Of a stretch of 64,000 nt of DNA, positions 1-7,464 are shown one piece after another (the stretch's first letter is position 1; every line of letters begins with the position of its first letter). Made by a program: the position numbers and the translations under genes. The notes beneath the pieces were generated by a model. The model was not told where the DNA came from. It made no database searches and saw only the letters and a program-made list of their open reading frames with translations. This DNA is from Alphaproteobacteria bacterium (lineage in GTDB: Bacteria; Pseudomonadota; Alphaproteobacteria; CAAHEQ01; UBA3637). Where the stretch lies: the NCBI GenBank assembly GCA_017466695.1, contig JAFTTR010000017.1, positions 1-64,000 of the forward strand, given 5' to 3'.

Positions 1-225
1 AAAGCCGTCCTGTGCACTCAATTTCTCAAATTACTTTACTTTCTTGTAAGTCTATTAACAGAAACCCTACAAAAACTTACCAATATTATATATTCCTATA
101 CACTATCTCGTCTTTATAGTCATGCACTACGACGCTCGTCTTTATCTTCTTAGAACAACCGTCCGTGCATCTGTTCTTCTTCCTATTCCTAACTAGTTCA
201 ACATCTGTGTCGCTTTCGTAATTTG

Positions 226-241
226 TTAACTTTTTGTTAAC
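226..241. promoter_or_regulatory. CtrA-like TTAA-N7-TTAAC site
   Basis: The sequence TTAACTTTTTGTTAAC matches the alphaproteobacterial CtrA full site (TTAA-N7-TTAA) and reads as such on both strands. It lies about 17-32 bases inside the transcript predicted from the minus-strand promoter at 265-293, a position suited to repression. The sequence is AT-rich, so chance occurrence is possible. No CtrA gene is in the window. Confidence 0.3.
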
Positions 242-264
242 CTGTTTCCGTTGCGACAGTTGTG

Positions 265-293
265 AATATATCAAAATCCACCAAACTTGTCAA
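265..293 (-). promoter_or_regulatory. strong sigma70-type promoter firing toward the left edge
   Basis: On the minus strand TTGACA (293-288) is separated by exactly 17 bases from TATATT (270-265), close to the consensus. Transcription would start near 258 and run out of the window. The 258 bases downstream hold no convincing gene: a basic 62-codon reading frame exists at 86-274, but its start lies upstream of the predicted transcript start. The transcript may be an untranslated leader or a structured RNA whose gene lies mostly outside the window. A TTAA-N7-TTAAC site (226-241) lies just downstream of the predicted start. Confidence 0.6.
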
Positions 294-491
294 CACCTTT
301 TTTGATTTTTTTTCATATTTTTTAAATCGTATTGATTTTTAAGCATTTTCTTTAGTTTAAATTTAAAAACCAAAAATATAAAAGCATCAACCAAAGCAGG
401 CTGATTACTATCATATTTAAAAATAAATTGCAATCTTTTTCTATAATATATATACATAATACATATTCATATTGTATATAAGGACAAAAAA

Positions 492-1019
492 ATGACTCAT
501 CCACTTGAAATATTCCTATTTTGCCCAAAATGTGGGGCAAAAAACTTCAAAATCAACGATAATTATTCAAAAAAATGCGATTCTTGTGGATTCGTTTACT
601 ACAAGAACCCCGTTATTGGAGTCGGCGTTGCCATTTTCAACGAATCCGGTCAAATTTTATGTCTTCAACGAGAAAAAGACCCAGGGAAAGGTCTTCTTGC
701 CCTACCTGGAGGATTCGTTGATATTGGCGAATCCATTGAAGAAGCCGCTATCAGAGAGGTTATGGAAGAAACAGGAGTCGAAATTACAGATTTAAAACTT
801 GTTGATAATATTCCAAATTCCTATATATATTCTGGAATGGATCAACATCCCTTAGATTTTTATTTTACAGCAAAAATCAAGGAGTCGCAACATTTCAAAG
901 AGCAAAAAGGTGAAACAAGTCATATCAGATTCGTTTCACCTCAACAAATAAACACCGACTCGTTTGCCATGCAATCCACACGAATCTTTTTAAAGAAATT
1001 CCTCTCAAATGCATATTAA
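492..1019 (+). CDS. Nudix hydrolase with N-terminal zinc ribbon
   Basis: A 175-residue hydrolase that probably cleaves a nucleoside diphosphate linked to another group; the substrate cannot be read from the sequence. Residues 11-32 form a zinc ribbon (C11-x2-C14 and C29-x2-C32), as in the NudC/NADH pyrophosphatase group. The Nudix box runs from G74 to V96 and keeps every metal-binding residue (E80, R88-E89, E92-E93). It is shorter than NudC and lacks the extra N-terminal domain. An AAGGA ribosome site lies seven bases before the ATG. The gene stands alone, divergent from the transcript at 265-293 and convergent with the next gene. The family call is firm. Confidence 0.9.
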   Translation: MTHPLEIFLFCPKCGAKNFKINDNYSKKCDSCGFVYYKNPVIGVGVAIFNESGQILCLQREKDPGKGLLALPGGFVDIGESIEEAAIREVMEETGVEITDLKLVDNIPNSYIYSGMDQHPLDFYFTAKIKESQHFKEQKGETSHIRFVSPQQINTDSFAMQSTRIFLKKFLSNAY

Positions 1020-1038
1020 AAGATATGCGTTAAAAAAT

Positions 1039-1224
1039 TTATTTCTTTTGTGTTTTCTTAACTTTTTTAGTTGTTGCTTTTTTAGAAGGCTCTTTTTCTT
1101 CACCTAAAAGTTGAGCACAAGCTTGAAGCCAAAATTCTTCTCCCGTCCCCTCAGGACGCCCTGCTTGTTCCCAAAGATAATAAGCTGTTTCACGCAACAT
1201 TTGATCTGTAACTTTTTTTGTCAT
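1039..1224 (-). CDS. DUF2934 family small protein
   Basis: A 61-residue protein whose first 40 residues match the DUF2934 pattern: a helix with AYYLWEQAGRPEGTGEEFW followed by a short helix. The Lys-rich tail (KKATTKKVKKTQKK) could bind nucleic acid, but this is inference. DUF2934 proteins are common small proteins of alphaproteobacteria with no settled function. An AAGGAG ribosome site precedes the ATG. It is monocistronic and convergent with the Nudix gene, with 19 bases between the stops. Confidence 0.8.
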   Translation of the reverse strand: MTKKVTDQMLRETAYYLWEQAGRPEGTGEEFWLQACAQLLGEEKEPSKKATTKKVKKTQKK

Positions 1225-1326
1225 TTTAGTCTCCTTTCACTCTCTAAAATTAAAGTAGCTAAATAAATAAAAACCGTCAAGAATAAATATACATTTGTAT
1301 TAAGATTATTCTAAAAACAATGAAGT

Positions 1327-1433
1327 GTCTTTCGCTTCGCTCTCCAAACGCCCTTCGCGCGTTCTTATCCGCTTATAGATTCTGCCACAAAAAAAAAGCC
1401 AGCTTTCGCTGACTTTTTTAAATGGCGATCCTG
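1327..1433. repeat. duplicated tRNA-Arg 3' tail region, distal copy
   Basis: This 107-base segment is almost identical to 1478-1582. Read on the minus strand it begins with the last 11-12 bases of tRNA-Arg, then a copy of the GTCAGC-gaaa-GCTGGC terminator, then about 50 bases rich in short C/G runs. The copies differ by a few substitutions around 1371-1376 and in the length of an A run. They are separated by 44 unrelated bases. The structure looks like a recombination or duplication scar at a tRNA 3' end. Confidence 0.8.
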
Positions 1434-1477
1434 TCGGATTGCTCGGCTTTGCCTCGTCCTAAAGGACCGCCTCCGGC

Positions 1478-1582
1478 GTCTTTCGCTTCGCTCTCCAAAC
1501 GCCCTTCGCGCGTTCTTATCCGCTCCAGATTCTGCCACAAAAAAAAGCCAGCTTTCGCTGACTTTTTTAAATGGCGATCCTG
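1478..1582. repeat. duplicated tRNA-Arg 3' tail region, proximal copy
   Basis: This is the copy physically joined to tRNA-Arg, sharing the last bases of the acceptor stem. It contains the functional-looking terminator of the tRNA (1539-1562). See the distal copy at 1327-1433. Confidence 0.8.
1539..1562 (-). terminator. terminator of tRNA-Arg
   Basis: On the minus strand GTCAGC-GAAA-GCTGGC forms a 6-bp stem with a GNRA-type tetraloop and is followed by a run of eight T. It lies about 10 bases after the tRNA CCA end. Confidence 0.75.
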
Positions 1583-1648
1583 GAGCGATTCGAACGCCCG
1601 ACCCACAGCTTAGAAGGCTGTTGCTCTATCCAGCTGAGCTACAGGACC
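1572..1648 (-). tRNA. tRNA-Arg (anticodon TCT)
   Basis: A 77-base cloverleaf. The acceptor GGTCCTG pairs with CAGGATC with one G-T pair, the D-arm carries the AGCTCAGCTGG pattern, the anticodon loop CTTCTAA gives TCT, and the T-arm contains GTTCGAATC. The 3' CCA is encoded. It reads AGA codons. A consensus promoter lies upstream and a terminator downstream, so it is probably transcribed alone. Confidence 0.95.
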
Positions 1649-1663
1649 ACATCGATAAGGTAT

Positions 1664-1691
1664 ATTATCAAATGATAACCCCTCTTGTCAA
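1664..1691 (-). promoter_or_regulatory. promoter of tRNA-Arg
   Basis: TTGACA (1691-1686) and GATAAT (1669-1664) are separated by 16 bases on the minus strand, placing the start about ten bases before the tRNA. Confidence 0.6.
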
Positions 1692-1722
1692 GAAAAAAGA
1701 ACACATTTTGTGTTTTATTCTT

Positions 1723-2451
1723 CTATTTATCATCCAAAGCGTATCCAAAACGCAAAATCCCTTCAGCTTTTTCAGTATAACTTTGTCCATCCGATTGATG
1801 CAAAACAAAGGGATTATACAATATAAATGGCTTTTTCGAACCTAACTTTGCCCGAATAATAATTCTTTTTGCTGGCGTATTCAAATCTTTCACCAATGGA
1901 ATCACTTCAACGGCACCAAGAGATGTTTTTTGAATAGCACTTAAAATTTCTGGCAATGCCTCCATTTGATGTATCATTGTAAAGGTTCCTCCAGCCCTAA
2001 TATGCTTCACACAAAAACGAATCCATTTTTCTATCGAAATTGTTTCATGAAATGCAATTCGTTGTTGTTCATTTAACCGTCCCTTTCCATCACGATAAAA
2101 AGGAGGGTTTGTTACAACATGATGGAACTGCTTCCCATGAATATCACTTGATTTTTCAGAAATATCTCCCAAAATAAATCGTATATTTTGCTGATTCAAT
2201 TCATTATTTTGCAAAGCCAATTCTAGCAAATCCGACTGAACATCTACACCAATCATATCTAAATTAGGTACACGCTCGGCCAAGCAAAATAAAACAACCC
2301 CGTTACCCGTTCCAACATCTAAAACACTTTCCCCTTCTTTTGCCAAAACTGCAGAAGAAAGCAAAACAGAATCAGAGGTTGCACGATAACCTTCTTTGCT
2401 TTGTGCTAACTTTACTTTTCCACCTAAAAAATTATCTATTGTCACTGTCAT
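1723..2451 (-). CDS. TrmN6-like class I SAM methyltransferase
   Basis: A Rossmann-fold methyltransferase of the group that methylates the N6 of A37 in tRNA1(Val). The SAM-binding motif DVGTGNG follows a leader that includes SKEGYRATSDSVLL, typical of the family, and the catalytic NPPF motif appears before a FYRDG segment. The reading frame is open upstream to a GTG at 2517. The ATG at 2451 is preferred because the family sequence (MTVTIDNFLGGKV) begins there; it makes 242 residues. The gene is divergent from the lipoprotein gene. Methylation of tRNA1(Val) is the family prediction; another RNA or protein target is possible. Confidence 0.85.
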   Translation of the reverse strand: MTVTIDNFLGGKVKLAQSKEGYRATSDSVLLSSAVLAKEGESVLDVGTGNGVVLFCLAERVPNLDMIGVDVQSDLLELALQNNELNQQNIRFILGDISEKSSDIHGKQFHHVVTNPPFYRDGKGRLNEQQRIAFHETISIEKWIRFCVKHIRAGGTFTMIHQMEALPEILSAIQKTSLGAVEVIPLVKDLNTPAKRIIIRAKLGSKKPFILYNPFVLHQSDGQSYTEKAEGILRFGYALDDK

Positions 2452-2558
2452 TTCTTCATTATATAAAAAAGAAGTACAAAAGGCAAGAGATAAAGCCTCT
2501 ATATCTTGACTTATCACTTAGAATATGATAGCCTCCCCACTTTAATTGAGAGGATTTT

Positions 2559-2867
2559 ATGAAAAATATTTATAAATTAATTACACTAAGCACAGTACTT
2601 ACACTGACAAACTGTCAATCAAAAAAAGAATTTGAATCTGATAAACCAGCACAAGTGACAAACTCATATATCATGCAAACTTGTGACAGAGAATCAAAAG
2701 CCCTTTTTGTCGAAATGGAACAAAATGGAGAAAGTTTTACTGGCTTTATCAGCACAGCAAACCAAGACAAAATACCTGAAACTCAAAAGAAATTCAAAAT
2801 TGGTCGATCCATTTCAGGGGCTGTGACAAAAGCTCATTTTGATGGCATATACTTAACATATGAATAA
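2559..2867 (+). CDS. small lipoprotein, function unknown
   Basis: A 102-residue protein with a lipoprotein signal: a short basic N-terminus, a hydrophobic stretch (LITLSTVLTLTN) and a lipobox cysteine at C19 (LTNC). The mature part is about 80 polar residues with one further cysteine near residue 42. I do not recognise a domain. An AGAGGA ribosome site lies six bases before the ATG. It is a single gene between a methyltransferase and tRNA-Ala. Confidence 0.75.
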   Translation: MKNIYKLITLSTVLTLTNCQSKKEFESDKPAQVTNSYIMQTCDRESKALFVEMEQNGESFTGFISTANQDKIPETQKKFKIGRSISGAVTKAHFDGIYLTYE

Positions 2868-2892
2868 TTTTTAAAACAAATTCATTTTTTTA

Positions 2893-2921
2893 TTGATTTT
2901 TTATAAAAAGAAGGATATAGT
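2893..2921 (+). promoter_or_regulatory. promoter of tRNA-Ala
   Basis: TTGATT (2893-2898) and TATAGT (2916-2921) are separated by 17 bases and lie 12 bases before the tRNA 5' end. Confidence 0.6.
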
Positions 2922-2933
2922 TAGTTATCCTTT

Positions 2934-3009
2934 GGGGATATAGCTCAGTTGGTAGAGCGCTGCAATGGCATTGCAGAGGTCAGGAGTTCGACCCTCCTTA
3001 TCTCCACCA
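2934..3009 (+). tRNA. tRNA-Ala (anticodon GGC)
   Basis: A 76-base cloverleaf. The acceptor GGGGATA pairs with TATCTCC, the anticodon stem CTGCA/TGCAG encloses ATGGCAT (anticodon GGC, codon GCC), the T-loop is GTTCGAC and the CCA is encoded. It sits at the boundary of the defence island. A 13-base copy of its 3' end recurs, with one inserted base, at 19694-19707. Confidence 0.95.
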
Positions 3010-3016
3010 ATTATTT

Positions 3017-3045
3017 AAACCGGTGTTTGATTTACCGGTTTTTTT
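3017..3045 (+). terminator. terminator of tRNA-Ala
   Basis: AAACCGG (3017-3023) and CCGGTTT (3035-3041) form a stem around an 11-base loop, followed by a T run to 3045. Confidence 0.75.
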
Positions 3046-3353
3046 GTATCTTGATGAGGGCGAGAAAGCTTAAGTAGTTGAGGTGTTTCAAGAGATTTGG
3101 CGTTTCATTTATGATGTAAGCATATGAACCACCACCAAGAGATTTTTTATTAAAATCACGAAAAATAGATACTTTTTCAACTGACCTCGTCCAAAACAAA
3201 AAACACCTAATTTAGGCGCTTTTCTCTATCCTCAACCTCGCACCCCATATCCATGACCGGACTACAGTTGCAAACTAAAGGCCACTTGTGGGATAAGGAG
3301 CAGCTAAAATATAAAAATTTATTTATGATTTATATTCTCAGCTAAAAATATAT
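3046..3353. other. gene-free stretch at the start of the island
   Basis: No reading frame with a ribosome site was found on either strand. There is a short inverted repeat (CACCTAA/TTAGGCG) near 3210 and a patch of higher G+C near 3230-3300 (unlike its AT-rich neighbours). It could be the remains of an integrase gene or att-proximal DNA, but I could not identify it. Confidence 0.5.
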
Positions 3354-4973
3354 TTAAATATTAAATTGCTCAATAAATGAATTTAATTTTTCACTTAACA
3401 TTTCACGTCTTTTTTGCAAAAAGTCTTCATAACGTTCAATGTTCCATAATTCTTCATCGTCAGGAATACATTGTAACTCTAAAGCATAAGGAAAACGTTG
3501 CTTAACTTCTGATAAATATTCATGAGCAGATGTATCGCTTTTTCTCCATCTATTTTCAGAAGCAACGAGTAATTCTCTATTCGTTAGTTCTTGTGCTAAT
3601 GCATATTTAAACGTAGATGACTTGTCATAACCTGCGTCTCTTAGTTTGGCCCACGGAAAAATATGATCATTATCTAACTCATATTTTTTCCCAATATTTT
3701 TAGATAGACCAGAACCTGTACCCAAACAAACAGCATTTACAGATTTAAAATACATTTTCATTAAATTAAATAGAGGATTTGTTACCATTTTTCCAATAAA
3801 GTCTTCTGGTTTTATTTGTAAATGTCGTTCTGACTGAATTTCATCAATTAATACTTTAAATGGTTCTGCGTTTTCGTAAATTATTTTTATATCTCTATCC
3901 AACTTAGACCCTAATTGACTCAAATAACGTTCTTTAATTTGAGAATACAGAAACCAACGTATCATTTGTTTTATTTGAACATCTGATAATCTATTGTTAT
4001 TTTTAAAAATAAAAGCAATCATTGGAATAAGAGCATAAACATAGTTAATTTCTTTTCGACTCTCAATATGACAATATTGCTTTAATAAATTAAGAACATA
4101 ATCTAAAGTATCAGAGCTTATAATTTGCCAAATATTCTGTATTTTTGATTTATTGGAGCTATCATGTAATTTGGTCATATCACTACCTATGTGGTGTGAT
4201 ATGGCTAATAAAATATAAACAATAAAATCTAATTCAAAGGTAAAGCCTTCTTTTTTTAACTCAGATAATTTTTCTTTAAATAAAGATCTTGCTTCTGGCC
4301 AATATCCTGAAATTTGAGCTAAAGCAAGTTCAGCATCAGTTAAATTAACACCACTAGCATTAACAATATAAAATATATCAATAGCTTCTTTTAAACTGGC
4401 TTTAACTGGGATTGTTTGTTCTGCAAAATCTCGCTCCAAAATATTCTCAATCTTTTTAAAATTATCATCTATCAAATCATCTAATTCTCTTGAAACTTCT
4501 ATTCCTTTGTTTTCCATAGCTCGCACAACATCTTTTGAGCGAACATTTCTTTGAAAAACGTCTGAAATATTAATCCAACAAGGATTGTTATCCATCGTTT
4601 TGGCTTTATAATATTGTAAATCTACAGGATTTTGATCAATTTTGACATATAATCCCCTTGGATCTTTTTTTATTTCATCTTCTTTGTAATAAGGAGGAAT
4701 CTTATTTCTAACCAAGAAATATAATGAAGTGATACGTTGTTGACCATCTAAAATAAGTTTAATAGCGCCTTGGCTAGAAGTGTACTTCCATTCACCTTTT
4801 AGTTCTGGAGGATTGTTTGTTTCCCATGTTAAAATAGTTCCTGTAGGATATTCTTTTATGAGAGATGATATTAGTTGTTTAACATTTTCTCTACTCCAAA
4901 CAAATTCGCGCTGAAAAGCTGGAACAAACAGTTGATTTTCATCTATTTTATCAAGAATTGTAGAAATTTTCAT
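3354..4973 (-). CDS. DUF262 (GmrSD-like) defence protein
   Basis: A 539-residue protein of the DUF262 group, whose best-known relatives (GmrSD, BrxU) are restriction enzymes that sense modified DNA. The DGQQR nucleotide-binding motif is at residues 76-80 with ITSLYF after it. The middle is helical. A DHI-x-P motif (D436-H437-I438) and a following NR pair near residue 460 mark a C-terminal His-Me/HNH-like nuclease. The GAGGTG ribosome site supports the ATG. The gene is divergent from the type I operon and is the first gene of the island. Nuclease activity and target are inferred from the family. Confidence 0.85.
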   Translation of the reverse strand: MKISTILDKIDENQLFVPAFQREFVWSRENVKQLISSLIKEYPTGTILTWETNNPPELKGEWKYTSSQGAIKLILDGQQRITSLYFLVRNKIPPYYKEDEIKKDPRGLYVKIDQNPVDLQYYKAKTMDNNPCWINISDVFQRNVRSKDVVRAMENKGIEVSRELDDLIDDNFKKIENILERDFAEQTIPVKASLKEAIDIFYIVNASGVNLTDAELALAQISGYWPEARSLFKEKLSELKKEGFTFELDFIVYILLAISHHIGSDMTKLHDSSNKSKIQNIWQIISSDTLDYVLNLLKQYCHIESRKEINYVYALIPMIAFIFKNNNRLSDVQIKQMIRWFLYSQIKERYLSQLGSKLDRDIKIIYENAEPFKVLIDEIQSERHLQIKPEDFIGKMVTNPLFNLMKMYFKSVNAVCLGTGSGLSKNIGKKYELDNDHIFPWAKLRDAGYDKSSTFKYALAQELTNRELLVASENRWRKSDTSAHEYLSEVKQRFPYALELQCIPDDEELWNIERYEDFLQKRREMLSEKLNSFIEQFNI

Positions 4974-5119
4974 ATTAAAAGCACCTCAAAATTTTTATTT
5001 TCTTTGTATTCTATCCGAAAGTTTTATAAATTACAAGGTTCTGGCACTATTTTTTCTTAAATTAACTGGACTTCTTCGTTTTTCCAAGCATTCATTGTCT
5101 TATAACGAAAGGAGTCATT

Positions 5120-5260
5120 ATGAATACAGTTAAAGTTTATCTGGTGCGAAAACCTTCGGATTTTGAAGAAGTAAAAACCTTATGCAAAAAGTACGCACAT
5201 GCGACCGAAGAGGTCTTAATTGAAGAAACTGTCAACCTAACACAAATTTGGGATGAGTGA
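5120..5260 (+). CDS. 46-residue protein, function unknown
   Basis: A short reading frame with a good AAAGGAG ribosome site five bases before its ATG. The product is acidic to neutral, starting MNTVKVYLVRKPSDFEEVK and ending TQIWDE. It has one cysteine pair-free helix-like middle (KTLCKKYAHATEEV). I do not recognise it. It may be an intact small protein or the surviving start of a larger one. It lies between the divergent DUF262 gene and the type I operon, so a regulatory role is possible but unsupported by any visible DNA-binding motif. Confidence 0.55.
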   Translation: MNTVKVYLVRKPSDFEEVKTLCKKYAHATEEVLIEETVNLTQIWDE

Positions 5261-5344
5261 GTAAAAATTTTAATTTTCATTTGATTTGTATTACCAATTA
5301 AGTTAAAATAAATACCATAAAATATTTTTTCTTTTGTTTTATTA

Positions 5345-5362
5345 ACAATATTTAAATATTGT
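5345..5362. promoter_or_regulatory. 18-bp perfect palindrome, candidate operator
   Basis: ACAATATTTAAATATTGT is a perfect palindrome ending 13 bases before the TTGACA of the type I operon promoter. Its position just upstream of the promoter suits a dimeric regulator. No regulator gene is obvious next to it. Confidence 0.4.
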
Positions 5363-5375
5363 AAAAAAAAATTAC

Positions 5376-5404
5376 TTGACAGGCTGACGAAAGTCTGGTA
5401 CCCT
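5376..5404 (+). promoter_or_regulatory. promoter of the type I restriction operon
   Basis: TTGACA (5376-5381), 17 bases, then TACCCT (5399-5404). The predicted start falls at about 5411-5412, on or next to the ATG of the first gene, so the message may be nearly leaderless. The -10 is weak, which would favour activation or low basal expression. Confidence 0.5.
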
Positions 5405-5411
5405 TTGAGGT

Positions 5412-5969
5412 ATGATAAAAATAAAAGATATAGCAGATATACGTTTAGGATATGCATTCCGTGGGAAAATTGAAGATTCTCCTTGCGGAACGATTCGCGT
5501 TATTCAACCAAAAGACATCTCGTTATTTAATGTTGATGTTCTGACTCGCATATCTGCCGAAGATATAAAAACTTCTGGATTTTTAAAAAAAGATGATGTT
5601 TTGGTAACAAACAGAGGCTCTGTTAAAGCGTTTGTTTTTAAAGGTGGGAATAAGATTATCGCCTCTCACGGCTTTTTTATTCTTACAATTAAAGATAAAA
5701 GTATTTTGCCGGACTTTGTTGAACTTTATATCAATTCTTCTTCTGGTCAGCAATCGATTAAGAAGGTATTGGAAGCAATGACTATTCCTGCATTAACAAG
5801 GGGGTTGCTTGAAAATATAGAAATACCTCGTTTGGATCTAAAAACACAGAAAAAGTTAATCTCTATATGGCAATTGCAACAAAAAGAGATTGCATTAACC
5901 AATCAACTTATTGAACTAAAAGAAAAAAGATTTAACCAAATATTAAAAGGAGCTTTAAAAAATGGCTAA
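5412..5969 (+). CDS. half-size type I specificity subunit (HsdS-like)
   Basis: A 185-residue protein with one target-recognition domain and one long C-terminal helix. A normal HsdS has two of each and about 400 residues. The N-terminus MIKIKDIADIRLGYAFRG is typical of a TRD start, and the segment IPALTRGLLENIEIPRL followed by a Leu/Glu-rich helix ending FNQILKGALKNG is the conserved helical spacer. Half-size HsdS proteins can dimerise to recognise a palindromic split site (family knowledge). It overlaps hsdM by eight bases. With a full HsdS downstream, it may give alternative specificity. Confidence 0.85.
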   Translation: MIKIKDIADIRLGYAFRGKIEDSPCGTIRVIQPKDISLFNVDVLTRISAEDIKTSGFLKKDDVLVTNRGSVKAFVFKGGNKIIASHGFFILTIKDKSILPDFVELYINSSSGQQSIKKVLEAMTIPALTRGLLENIEIPRLDLKTQKKLISIWQLQQKEIALTNQLIELKEKRFNQILKGALKNG

Positions 5970-7464
5970 AATTACACAAGATGATTTAAATAAATTGTTA
6001 TGGGAAGCAGCAAACTCATCCAGAGGAACTGTTGATAGTAGCATTTTTAAAGATTATGCCTTGGTTTTCTTGTTTTATAAGTATATGAGCGATATTCATA
6101 AGTTGGAGGTTCAAAAACTAACTGAACGTTTTGGTGATGATAAAGAACGAATTGCCATGAGACTTTCAAATGCTCGTTTTATTATGCCTGAAGGAGCAAG
6201 TTTTTACGATATCTATAACCAACAATCAGCTGATAATATTGGTGAATTAATTAACATTGCTTTACATAAAATTGAAGATGCCAACGAAGCCCATCTAAAA
6301 GGTATTTTTACAGTTGATTTTAACTCTCAATCTGTTTTGGGTCAAACGGATCAACGAAATAAAATGATTCGCAACTTAATTAATGATTTTAATAAAGTTG
6401 ATTTAACAGATGTTGGAGATGACATTCTCGGCAATGCCTATATGTATTTGATTGAAAAGTTTGGTTCCGACGCAGGTAAGAAAGGTGGAGAATTTTTCAC
6501 GCCTCGTGTCTTGGCTAGATTATTGGCAAAACTTGCAGCTCCTAAACCTGGTGATAGAATTTGTGACCCTGCCTGCGGGTCGGCAGGTCTCTTGTTGATG
6601 GCTGGTGAAGAAATTGATAAACAAGGCTCACAAAACTATGCCTTATATGGTCAAGAAAAAACAGGAACAACCTACAATCTTGCACGTATGAATATGTTCT
6701 TGCATGGAAAAGATTCTGCACGCATCGAATGGGGTGATACATTGAACAACCCATTGTTAAGAGAAGATAACGGTTTGATGAAATTTGATGTTGTTGTAGC
6801 CAATCCACCTTTTTCGCTTGATAAATGGGGTGAAAAGCATTTAGAAAATGACCAATACAATCGGTTTTTCAGAGGAATGCCTCCAGCAAGCAAAGGAGAT
6901 TATGCTTTTATCTCGCATATGATTGAAACCGCCAAAGCCAAAGAAGGCCGAGTTGCTGTTTTTGTTCCCCATGGGGTTTTATTTCGAGGCAGTTCCGAAG
7001 GTCGTATCAGAAAAGCATTGATTGAAGAAAACATTCTTGATGCAGTTATTGGGTTACCAGCGGGATTATTTCAAACAACTGGTATTCCTGTAGCAATTTT
7101 GATTTTTGATAGAACGCGTGAAGAGGGTGGTATTAATGAAAACAAAAAAGATATTTTGTTTATTGATGCCAGTAAAGAGTTCGTTCCGGGTAAAAATCAA
7201 AACACTCTTTCCGATAACCATATCAATAAAATCGTTGATACCTATCAAAACCGTCGAGAAATTGAAAAATATTCTCATGTTGCAGACATTAAAGAAATTA
7301 AAGAAAACGACTTTAACCTTAACATTCCTCGCTATGTAGACACCTTTGAGGAAGAGGAAGAAATTGATTTGACCAAGGTTAAAGCCGATATAGCCACTTT
7401 GGAATTGGAACTTCAAGATGTCCAAGAAAAAATGCGCTCTTATCTGGAAGAGTTGGGGGTGTAA
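5962..7464 (+). CDS. hsdM: type I DNA methyltransferase subunit HsdM
   Basis: A 500-residue N6-adenine methyltransferase that forms the core of the type I complex with HsdS. The N-terminal helical domain (residues 1-150) includes the DYALVFLFYKYMSD segment. GGEFFTPR is at 175-182, the SAM-binding DPACGSAG at 202-209 and the catalytic NPPF at 281-284. A C-terminal helical tail (about 450-500) would pack on HsdS. Length is normal for the family. Its ATG overlaps the stop of the half-HsdS gene and its stop abuts the ATG of the RhuM-Fic gene, so the three are translationally coupled. Confidence 0.96.
   Translation: MAKITQDDLNKLLWEAANSSRGTVDSSIFKDYALVFLFYKYMSDIHKLEVQKLTERFGDDKERIAMRLSNARFIMPEGASFYDIYNQQSADNIGELINIALHKIEDANEAHLKGIFTVDFNSQSVLGQTDQRNKMIRNLINDFNKVDLTDVGDDILGNAYMYLIEKFGSDAGKKGGEFFTPRVLARLLAKLAAPKPGDRICDPACGSAGLLLMAGEEIDKQGSQNYALYGQEKTGTTYNLARMNMFLHGKDSARIEWGDTLNNPLLREDNGLMKFDVVVANPPFSLDKWGEKHLENDQYNRFFRGMPPASKGDYAFISHMIETAKAKEGRVAVFVPHGVLFRGSSEGRIRKALIEENILDAVIGLPAGLFQTTGIPVAILIFDRTREEGGINENKKDILFIDASKEFVPGKNQNTLSDNHINKIVDTYQNRREIEKYSHVADIKEIKENDFNLNIPRYVDTFEEEEEIDLTKVKADIATLELELQDVQEKMRSYLEELGV

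Noticed and set aside
1418..1613. 62- and 63-codon frames on both strands
   Set aside because: They are translations of the duplicated tRNA-Arg tail region and run through the terminator and the tRNA gene.
5137..5457. 106-codon minus-strand frame
   Set aside because: It covers the promoter and operator of the restriction operon and the 46-residue gene; composition is that of non-coding AT-rich DNA.
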